Made by a program: the position numbers and the translations under genes. This document shows, piece by piece, positions 6,857 through 12,713 of a stretch of 13,528 nt of DNA. The DNA is from Boseongicola sp. SB0675_bin_26. GTDB lineage: Bacteria; Pseudomonadota; Alphaproteobacteria; Rhodobacterales; Rhodobacteraceae. How positions within the stretch are numbered: position 1 is the stretch's first letter; every line of letters starts with the position of its first letter. The stretch is from assembly GCA_009843725.1 (NCBI GenBank), contig VYCX01000365.1, positions 1-13,528 on the forward strand. Reading direction: 5' to 3'. Below the pieces are notes generated by a model, which made no database searches, was not told where the DNA came from, and saw only the letters and a program-made list of their open reading frames with translations.

Positions 6857-7836
6857 TGGCGGGCCTTCTGGACGGAATCCGTCGGAACAACTTCATCATC
6901 GTGGGACGCGCCGGCATCGACTTCTTCACCGACGCAGGCATTCGCCTGGAAGACGCCGAACGGATGACGGTCGATCTCGGGGGCAGTTCGGCAAACATCG
7001 GCGCAGGAATCTGCAAGCTCGGCGGCAAGGCCGCGCTCGTGACGCGGACGTCAGATGATTCGATCGGAAGCTACTGCGTCAATCGGCTGAGACACTACGG
7101 GGTTGACACGACCCATGTCGCCGCGGTCGGCGGGGAGTTCCGCAATTCGCTTGCCGTCTACGAAAGCGTGGTCGAAGGCCACAGGAACGTCATCTACAGA
7201 AACGGCGCGGCGGACTTCCAGATGAACGAGGGCGATGTCGAAGCCGTGGAATACGAACGATTCGGCGCGCTCATCACGGCGGGCACGGTGTTCGCGGCCG
7301 AACCGTCACGGTCCGCCACGTTCAGGGCCTTCGAGCTTGCCAGGAGGGCCGGTTTGCCGATCATATTCGACGTGGACTACCGCCCCTATTCCTGGCCGTC
7401 TCCCGAGGTCGCCGCCGACGTGCTGAGCCGCGCGGCAGCCGAATGCAACATGATCGTCGGGAATGACGAGGAATTCGGATTCATGGCGGGAGACTACGAC
7501 AAGGGATTGGACAAGGCCCGGCACCTGTCGGAGACTTCCGTTGAAATCGTGGTCTACAAGATGGGCCAGGATGGCGCGATAACCTTCACGGACGGCCAGG
7601 AAATCCGGACGGGCATCTACCCGGTCGACGCGCTGAAGCCCACCGGTGCCGGAGACAGCTTCATGGCCGGCCTCATGACCTCGCTGGCCGACGGGCACGA
7701 CCTGAAGCCCGCGATTCTGCGGGGCTCCGCCTGCGCATCGATCACGGTCTCTCGTCCCGGGTGCGCCCCGGCCCTGCCCGACACCCCGACGCTTGAAGCA
7801 TTCCTGGCCGATCATCCCGGCCCGACTGAAGGATAA
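6856..7836 (+). CDS. iolC: 5-dehydro-2-deoxygluconokinase, IolC (PfkB family)
   Basis: PfkB-family sugar kinase, 326 residues, phosphorylating 5-dehydro-2-deoxy-D-gluconate at O-6. Features: N-terminal IIVGRAGIDFFTD, LGGSSANIGAGICKLGG (41-57, substrate and phosphate side), NDEEFG, and the C-terminal PfkB signature PTGAGDSFMAGL with catalytic base D267. Some proteobacterial IolC proteins are about 630 residues with a fused DUF2090 (aldolase-like) domain. Here the kinase stands alone and a separate class II aldolase lies two genes downstream. The start at 6856 shares its A with the iolD stop (TGATG). An in-frame extension to 6754 is only iolD sequence read in another frame. The ribosome-binding site is modest (GAGAAAGG), as expected for a coupled gene. 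iolB follows after 5 bp. Confidence 0.95.
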   Translation: MAGLLDGIRRNNFIIVGRAGIDFFTDAGIRLEDAERMTVDLGGSSANIGAGICKLGGKAALVTRTSDDSIGSYCVNRLRHYGVDTTHVAAVGGEFRNSLAVYESVVEGHRNVIYRNGAADFQMNEGDVEAVEYERFGALITAGTVFAAEPSRSATFRAFELARRAGLPIIFDVDYRPYSWPSPEVAADVLSRAAAECNMIVGNDEEFGFMAGDYDKGLDKARHLSETSVEIVVYKMGQDGAITFTDGQEIRTGIYPVDALKPTGAGDSFMAGLMTSLADGHDLKPAILRGSACASITVSRPGCAPALPDTPTLEAFLADHPGPTEG

Positions 7837-7841
7837 GGATC

Positions 7842-8684
7842 ATGCACATCGCCCCTTACGACAACCAGAACAACCCGGTCGTCGATGCCGACAACACGAC
7901 GGTGCCGCTCAACTACTTCAACATTGTCAAGCTGAGGAAGGGAGAGGCGTTCGAATACGCTGTCCCGGGATACGAGACCTGCATCGTCCCGGCGACAGGC
8001 ACCGTCGACGTCGATGTCGAGGGCGCCAGGTTCGACGCCCTTGGCGGACGCGTCGAAGACGTCTGGGACGGCGAACCGGAGGGCGCCTACGTCCCCACCG
8101 GCGCAAGTGCGGAAATGGTCTGCCGGTCGGACGCCGCCGAGGTCTTTGTCGCAGGCGCGAAGTTCGATGAAGTCCTTGAGCCCTTTGCCGTGCGTTCAAG
8201 CGAACTCGACCTCGTGCAGTACGGCTCCGACGACACCAAGACGCATCGCAAGATCAAGCACATCCTGGGCCAGAAGCAGCACGGCAAGGTGGGCCGGCTG
8301 CTGGTCAGCGAACTCTTCACCGTGGGCGCCGGCGGCTGGTCGGGATTCCCGAGCCACAAGCACGACACCGACCGCCTGCCCGACGAGACGCGCCACGACG
8401 AAACCTACAACTTCCGGTTCCGCCCGAAGCACGGCTCCGGCGTGCAAATGCTTCAGCGCGAGGACGGCATGCCCGGGGACGCCTATCACATCGTCGACGG
8501 CTCCACGATCTGCCTTGACCGTGGGTACCACCCCTGCTGCGTGCTGCCAGGATACGAAATGTACTATTTCACGATCCTCGGCGGGCTCAGCCAGCGATCG
8601 CTCATACAGTACTTTCAGCCCTCGCATGCCGACCAGCTCGAAACGATTCCCGGCATCAAGGACATGATCGCCAAGTTCAAATGA
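7842..8684 (+). CDS. iolB: 5-deoxy-glucuronate isomerase, IolB
   Basis: Bicupin isomerase of 280 residues converting 5-deoxy-D-glucuronate to 5-dehydro-2-deoxy-D-gluconate, the step between IolD and IolC. The family signature is plain: GAGGWSGFPSHKHDTD (162-177) with metal ligands H172 and H174, then DETRHDETYNFRF (181-193) with E187, and a later histidine in RGYHPCCVLPGYEMYYF. The length is close to the usual 265-275. The start ATG has GGA/AAGG sequence overlapping the end of iolC. The last four bases (ATGA) are shared with the downstream aldolase start, so the two are translationally coupled. Confidence 0.95.
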   Translation: MHIAPYDNQNNPVVDADNTTVPLNYFNIVKLRKGEAFEYAVPGYETCIVPATGTVDVDVEGARFDALGGRVEDVWDGEPEGAYVPTGASAEMVCRSDAAEVFVAGAKFDEVLEPFAVRSSELDLVQYGSDDTKTHRKIKHILGQKQHGKVGRLLVSELFTVGAGGWSGFPSHKHDTDRLPDETRHDETYNFRFRPKHGSGVQMLQREDGMPGDAYHIVDGSTICLDRGYHPCCVLPGYEMYYFTILGGLSQRSLIQYFQPSHADQLETIPGIKDMIAKFK

Positions 8685-9511
8685 CGCTCGCGACGCTTTC
8701 GGACGTGCTGCAGCCGGCGCTCACCGGCAACTACGCGGTTGCGGGCCTCGTGACGTTGGGCTGGGAAGACACGCGGGCCTATGTCGCGGCCGCAGAGGCC
8801 GAGAAATGCCCCGTCATCCTGCAGGCGGGACCGTCCTGCCGGACGCATACGCCACTGCCGATTCTTGGCAGCATGTATCGTCATCTGGCGGCGGACGCGG
8901 ATGTGCCGGTCGTCGCGCATCTCGACCATGGATACACGATGGACGAGTGCAAGGCGGCGCTGGATGCGGGCTTCACGTCCCTGATGTTCGACGGGTCCCG
9001 CAAACCGCTTGCCCGGAACATCGACGAGCCTGCGGCGGTTGCCGAACTGGCGCGGGCCGCCGGCATCTCCTGCGAGGGCGAAATCGGCTTCGTGGGATAT
9101 GACCAGGGCGAAGCCTCCGCAGGCACCGACCCTGACGAGGCGGCGCGGTTTGCCCGCGAAACCGGCGTCGACGCGATGGCAATCTCCGTTGGCAACGTGC
9201 ATCTGCAACGCAACCAGTCCGGCGGTCTTGACGAGGCCCGCATCGCGGCAATCGAGGCGCTGACGAACATTCCCCTGGTGATCCACGGCGGCTCGGGCGT
9301 CCCGGCCTGGCAACGCAGGCGTCTCGCCCGCGGCTCAGCCATCTGCAAGTTCAACATCGGCACCGAGCTGCGCATGGCCTTCGGGCAGGCGCTTCGAGAC
9401 TCCGTGAATCGTGATCCTGACCGGTTCGACAGGCTGCAGATATTCGACGACGTTGAGGCTTCGCTTGTCGCGGCAACGCGCAAGGTGCTGGCGACTCTCA
9501 AGGCAGGCTGA
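8681..9511 (+). CDS. Class II fructose-bisphosphate-type aldolase, probable 6-phospho-5-dehydro-2-deoxygluconate aldolase (IolJ role)
   Basis: Zinc-dependent class II aldolase, 276 residues. Position after iolDCB argues that it splits the IolC product into dihydroxyacetone phosphate and malonic semialdehyde. Motifs: VVAHLDHGYT (77-86; H80 region, catalytic D82, zinc ligand H83), LMFDGS (101-106), EGEIG (132-136, E134), SVGNVHLQ (169-176, zinc ligand H174), VIHGGSGVP (200-208, zinc ligand H202 plus phosphate loop), and FNIGTELR (224-231). After H174 the usual glycine is replaced by LQ, so this belongs to a side branch rather than to the FbaA/GatY core. It overlaps iolB by 4 nt (ATGA). A 98-bp gap follows before the mutarotase gene. 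The fold and metal site are certain; substrate comes from context. Confidence 0.88.
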   Translation: MTLATLSDVLQPALTGNYAVAGLVTLGWEDTRAYVAAAEAEKCPVILQAGPSCRTHTPLPILGSMYRHLAADADVPVVAHLDHGYTMDECKAALDAGFTSLMFDGSRKPLARNIDEPAAVAELARAAGISCEGEIGFVGYDQGEASAGTDPDEAARFARETGVDAMAISVGNVHLQRNQSGGLDEARIAAIEALTNIPLVIHGGSGVPAWQRRRLARGSAICKFNIGTELRMAFGQALRDSVNRDPDRFDRLQIFDDVEASLVAATRKVLATLKAG

Positions 9512-9518
9512 CCGGCCT

Positions 9519-9559
9519 CGGCATGGATGCCGAATTGACATGCCGTGGATTTGGGTCAA
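9519..9559. promoter_or_regulatory. Possible internal control region of the mutarotase-ribokinase pair
   Basis: The 98-bp gap after the aldolase contains CGGCAT-GG-ATGCCG (9519-9532), a short perfect inverted repeat. It is followed by a consensus-like -35 TTGACA (9535-9540), whose TTGAC is mirrored by GTCAA at 9555-9559. No convincing -10 is seen at the expected distance. The pair could have its own promoter or simply read through from iolD. Weak evidence. Confidence 0.25.
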
Positions 9560-9609
9560 CCTGTTCGGGACACCCGGCTCGAACGGTCCAAACCGCTGAA
9601 AGGAAAGCC

Positions 9610-10062
9610 ATGCTGAAAGGAATCGATCCCAGGCTGAACGCCAATGTTCTCTACGCGTTGCGGGCAATGGGTCACGGCGACGTCCTGGTCATTGCGGACA
9701 CGAACTTTCCTGCGGATTCGATCGCGCGCAACACGGCATTCGGCGAACTCCTGCGCATGGACAACCTGACGGCGGCCGAGGCCGCCGAGGCCGTGCTGTC
9801 GGTCCTGCCTCTCGACACGTTCGTCGACGACTTTGCCGGGCGCATGGAGATGGTCGATGCTCCCGAGGAGATCCCGCCAGTGCAAATGGAGGTGCAGGCC
9901 GCCATCGACTCCGCCGAAGGAATGCACCGCGCACTGATCGGCATCGAGCGCTTCGCCTTCTACGACCTTGCCCGTGAATCCTATGCCGTGATCCAGACAG
10001 GGGAACGGCGCTTCTATGGTTGCTTCATGTTCCGCAAGGGCGTGATTCCGCCAGACGCGTGA
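9610..10062 (+). CDS. RbsD/FucU-family sugar mutarotase (FucU-like)
   Basis: Small cytoplasmic mutarotase of 150 residues that would speed alpha/beta anomer exchange of a sugar (L-fucose for FucU, D-ribose pyranose/furanose for RbsD). Motifs: N-terminal MLKGIDPRLNANVLYALRAMGHGD with the family histidine H22, VIADTNFPA (27-35, D30), and C-terminal FAFYDLARESYAVIQTGE followed by FYGCFMFRKGVI. Length and motif order fit FucU better than RbsD. The start is the ATG after AAAGGAAAGCC. An upstream in-frame ATG at 9523 adds 29 unconserved residues with no good ribosome-binding site. The downstream ribokinase lies 7 bp away, suggesting mutarotase and kinase handle the same sugar, probably ribose or another pentose. 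That sugar is inference. Confidence 0.9.
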   Translation: MLKGIDPRLNANVLYALRAMGHGDVLVIADTNFPADSIARNTAFGELLRMDNLTAAEAAEAVLSVLPLDTFVDDFAGRMEMVDAPEEIPPVQMEVQAAIDSAEGMHRALIGIERFAFYDLARESYAVIQTGERRFYGCFMFRKGVIPPDA

Positions 10063-10072
10063 TGAGCAATTG
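10062..10072 (+). promoter_or_regulatory. Overlapping decoy start ATG-AGC-AAT-TGA and presumed TTG start of ribokinase
   Basis: The mutarotase stop overlaps an ATG (TGATG), the usual coupling arrangement, but this ATG reads only Met-Ser-Asn before a stop. The ribokinase frame has only one usable start codon here, TTG at 10070, with no ATG or GTG between its upstream stop (10043-10045) and the conserved N-terminus. One extra base between 10068 and 10070 would join the ATG to the kinase frame. Either a genuine TTG start or a one-base loss or sequencing error explains it. Confidence 0.55.
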
Positions 10073-11005
10073 AGCAGGGAAATCGTCATCCTCGGCGTGT
10101 TCGTCGCCGACACGGCCTATCGCGCCGAGCGCATGCCCCGGATCGGCGAAACGATCCTTGGCAGCAGCTTCGTCCTGGGTCCGGGCGGCAAGGGCTCGAA
10201 CCAGGCGGTCGCGGCAGCAAGAGCCGGCGGGAACGTTCATTTCGTGACCCGGCTTGGCAAGGATCCCTTCGCCGACATTGCACTTGAGACCTGGAAGGAC
10301 GCGGGGGTCACGCCGGTCGTCACCCGGCACGGCGACAGCTACACGGGCGCAGCCTTCATCTTTGTCGACGACAAGACCGGCGACAACGCGATCATAGTCT
10401 CTCCGGGAGCGGCGCGGGAAATTTCCGCGGAGGACATCGAGGCGCGCAGGAACCTGATCGAGGGCGCAAGCGTCCTCGTCACCCAGCTTGAGCAGCCGAT
10501 CGACGCGGCATGCAGGGCACTTGAGATTGCACGAGACGCCGGGGTCCGCACCATCCTGAATCCGGCCCCGGCCGCGGACCTGCCGTCCGGCATGCTGTCG
10601 CTCTGCGACTTCGTGACGCCGAACGAGTCCGAAGCGGAGGGCATAACCGGCATCCCCGTCGCCTCCGTCGAGGACGCCGACCGCGCCGCGGAAGCGTTTC
10701 TCGCCGACGGAGCGGGCGCCGCCATCATCACGCTTGGGGAAAACGGCGCATTCTACAAGGACGCCTCTGACGCGGTCCACGTGCCCGCGGTCATAGCCGG
10801 TGAAGTCGTCGAGACCACCGGGGCTGGCGACGCGTTCAACGGCGGGTTCGCTGCGGCACTCGCCGAGGGGCAGGCGCCCGTCGACGCAGTTCGCTTCGCC
10901 TGCACGGCGGCCGGCATCTCGGTCACGCGTCCCGGCACCGCACCGTCAATGCCGTCACGACGCGAAGTCGAGCTGTTGCTGGCCGACGGCACCGAAGGTG
11001 CATAG
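10070..11005 (+). CDS. rbsK: Ribokinase (PfkB family), TTG start
   Basis: Sugar kinase of 311 residues, most like ribokinase, phosphorylating D-ribose (or a related sugar) at O-5. Motifs: VILGVFVADTAYRAERMPRIGET (D14 equals the substrate-binding Asp), GPGGKGSNQAVAAARAG (37-53), LNPAPA (163-168), TPNESEAEGITG (183-194, ribokinase-typical NExE), TLGENGAFYK (221-230) and the catalytic TTGAGDAFNGGFA with D254. The start is unusual: TTG with only a weak GATGAG upstream, discussed separately. It is placed with the FucU-like mutarotase as a two-gene unit downstream of the iol operon. It is a second PfkB kinase in the same gene run and is clearly distinct from IolC. A 195-bp gap follows before the ureide gene. 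Confidence 0.91.
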   Translation: MSREIVILGVFVADTAYRAERMPRIGETILGSSFVLGPGGKGSNQAVAAARAGGNVHFVTRLGKDPFADIALETWKDAGVTPVVTRHGDSYTGAAFIFVDDKTGDNAIIVSPGAAREISAEDIEARRNLIEGASVLVTQLEQPIDAACRALEIARDAGVRTILNPAPAADLPSGMLSLCDFVTPNESEAEGITGIPVASVEDADRAAEAFLADGAGAAIITLGENGAFYKDASDAVHVPAVIAGEVVETTGAGDAFNGGFAAALAEGQAPVDAVRFACTAAGISVTRPGTAPSMPSRREVELLLADGTEGA

Positions 11006-11139
11006 CGACTTCACGCTTGACGGGTCCCCGTCACCGACGGTGACCGCCGGCAGCGGACTGCGGCCTCGTCGCATCTGAATGTTTCGACGAATGCCCGGGA
11101 TTTGCGTGATTTTCCGAAAGATGCTGTCGCGAAGATCCG

Positions 11140-11167
11140 TATGGTCGTCAGTGGAGTACAGACCATA
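11140..11167. promoter_or_regulatory. 28-bp inverted repeat TATGGTC-N14-GACCATA upstream of ureidoglycine aminohydrolase
   Basis: Two perfect 7-bp arms are separated by 14 bases, with centre-to-centre spacing of two helical turns. The right arm overlaps a possible -10 (TATTCT, 11166-11171) and lies 33 bp before the ATG at 11201. The spacing suits a dimeric regulator such as a GntR- or LysR-type protein. No regulator gene is in the window. The repeat is seen directly; its function is inferred. Confidence 0.45.
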
Positions 11168-11200
11168 TTCTGCCGTTGTGTCGCCATCCCTGGAGCCGTC

Positions 11201-12043
11201 ATGACCTCACGCTACTTCGCCCCGACCGGAGGGCAGCCTCCGCAGGAACAGCTGCTGACGGACCGCGCCATGTTCACGGAGGCCTACGCGGTCATTCCCA
11301 AGGGCACCATGCAGGACATCGTCACGAGCCGCCTGCCCTTCTGGACGGACACGCGCCTCTGGGTCCTGTCACGTCCGCTCAGCGGGTTTGCCGAGACCTT
11401 TTCCCAGTACATCATGGAGGTTGCCCCGGGCGGCGGATCCGAAAGGCCGGAAACCGACTCCAGCGCGGAAGGAGTCATCTTTGTCGTCGAAGGTACGGCC
11501 AGGATCGCCATCGAAGGGACGGCGCACGCGCTCGGACCCGGGAGCTATGTCTACCTGCCACCGGAAACGAACTGGACGCTCGGGAACGACGGCGACACCG
11601 CATGCCGCTTTCACTGGATACGCAAGGCCTACCAACGCGTCGGCGGCCTTCCAGGACCCGACATCGTCGTCGCAAACGAGCAGGACGTCGCGCCCGTACC
11701 GATGCCCGGAACGGACGGAAAGTGGGCCACGACGCGGTTCGTCGATCCAGAAGACATGCGCCACGACATGCATGTCAACATCGTGACTTTCGAACCAGGC
11801 GCCGTCATTCCCTTTGCCGAGACCCACGTCATGGAGCACGGCCTCTACGTGCTCGAGGGCAAGGCTGTCTACAGGCTCAACCAGGATTGGGTCGAGGTGG
11901 AAGCCGGAGACTTCATGTGGCTCCGCGCCTTCTGCCCGCAGGCATGCTACGCCGGCGGTCCGGGCCGGTTCCGCTATCTGCTTTACAAGGACGTCAACCG
12001 ACACATGGCGCTCAGTCCCTCCATCGGCGCGATGGCCAATTGA
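11201..12043 (+). CDS. allE: (S)-ureidoglycine aminohydrolase (AllE/UGlyAH, bicupin)
   Basis: Mn-dependent bicupin of 280 residues that releases ammonia from (S)-ureidoglycine to give (S)-ureidoglycolate, late in purine catabolism. The N-terminus, YFAPTGGQPPQEQLLTDRAMF and AVIPKGTMQDIVTS, is typical of the family. Cupin 1 covers about 60-140. Cupin 2 has PFAETHVMEHGLYVLEG with E207, H209 and H213, and CPQACY with Q247. The E-x-H-x3-H-x33-Q spacing equals that of the plant enzyme's metal site as I recall it. YLLYKD (259-264) follows with the expected tyrosine and lysine. The start is the ATG preceded by GGAG five bases upstream. An in-frame ATG at 11102 would add 33 residues crossing the inverted repeat and is rejected. 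The gene is convergent with allA, separated by 145 bp, so both ureide units face each other. Confidence 0.92.
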   Translation: MTSRYFAPTGGQPPQEQLLTDRAMFTEAYAVIPKGTMQDIVTSRLPFWTDTRLWVLSRPLSGFAETFSQYIMEVAPGGGSERPETDSSAEGVIFVVEGTARIAIEGTAHALGPGSYVYLPPETNWTLGNDGDTACRFHWIRKAYQRVGGLPGPDIVVANEQDVAPVPMPGTDGKWATTRFVDPEDMRHDMHVNIVTFEPGAVIPFAETHVMEHGLYVLEGKAVYRLNQDWVEVEAGDFMWLRAFCPQACYAGGPGRFRYLLYKDVNRHMALSPSIGAMAN

Positions 12044-12109
12044 ACGTGCGGGAAAACGTGGGCGGAACGTCGCCACCGCAGGCTGAAACCACTGGTCAAC
12101 GGCGTAGCG

Positions 12110-12134
12110 CGGCGCAGAAGACTGGCTTGCGCCG
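12110..12134. terminator. Stem-loop between convergent ureide genes
   Basis: CGGCGCA (12110-12116) pairs with TGCGCCG (12128-12134) across an 11-nt loop, a perfect 7-bp GC-rich stem in the 145-bp gap between the stops of the convergent aminohydrolase and ureidoglycolate lyase genes. No T-run follows on either strand, so if it terminates transcription it is not a canonical intrinsic terminator. Confidence 0.3.
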
Positions 12135-12188
12135 TGGAGCTGTTCCGGCATCCGGATGGACGCGTCGGCCAGGAGATTCCCTGTCGTG

Positions 12189-12713
12189 TCACGATGCCTG
12201 TGCCGACACCGAATCGGCAAGCTCCGCTCCTGCCTCGACGAGATACGGGGAGTCGAACCAGTGCTCTTCGAGGTTCGGGCTGTCGCCAATCCGGTCCACG
12301 ACTGCGAAAAGGCCTGGTGCATGCAGGGGTGCCAGGACCCCATGCCAAGTTCCGCGGTGGAAGTTCACGCCCTGGCCGGACGCTGCGACGAAGGCGCACG
12401 GCGTGCCCGGCACGCCGCTCTCGTCCGGCGCGGCCACGACCAGAAAGGGATGACCGGACATCGAAACGAATGCCTGGCTGCCGTCCGGATGCCGCTCGAC
12501 AAGGGGAATTTCCACGGGCCATGCCACCGTCTCGCCACGAAAGACGCTGATGCCGGCGCGCCCCTCGGGCCCGAAGTCAAGACGGGCACGGTCGTGGAAC
12601 CGGCCGCAGCGACCGTCATTGATGATCCTGTCGGGGTCGCCCCTGGCTTCGAGAACATCGCCGAACGGCGCGAATGCCTTCGCCGTGAGGGGCCGCGCCA
12701 CAAGGGTCCTCAT
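12189..12713 (-). CDS. allA: Ureidoglycolate lyase, AllA
   Basis: Cupin-fold lyase of 174 residues splitting (S)-ureidoglycolate into glyoxylate and urea, the step after AllE. Family blocks are clear: FAPFGDVLEARG (14-25), ISVFR (55-59), the signature ERHPDGSQAFVSM (73-85), PFLVVAAP (89-96), GQGVNFHRGTWHGVLAPL (113-130), and VVDRIGDSPNLEEHWF (138-153). Length fits the family (about 160-170). The start ATG overlaps the stop of the upstream PuuE-UraD gene by 4 nt (ATGA), so they are translationally coupled in one minus-strand operon. The product is presumably cytoplasmic; no signal peptide is seen. Confidence 0.95.
   Translation of the reverse strand: MRTLVARPLTAKAFAPFGDVLEARGDPDRIINDGRCGRFHDRARLDFGPEGRAGISVFRGETVAWPVEIPLVERHPDGSQAFVSMSGHPFLVVAAPDESGVPGTPCAFVAASGQGVNFHRGTWHGVLAPLHAPGLFAVVDRIGDSPNLEEHWFDSPYLVEAGAELADSVSAQAS

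Noticed and set aside
11030..11044. GTCACC-GAC-GGTGAC hairpin after the ribokinase gene
   Set aside because: Six-bp stem and no T-run. It could weakly terminate transcription, but it is too short in GC-rich DNA to list as a terminator.
11176..12453. 425-codon plus-strand open frame
   Set aside because: It is a +1 reading of the ureidoglycine aminohydrolase that runs on into the antisense of allA. Arginine-rich with no motif.
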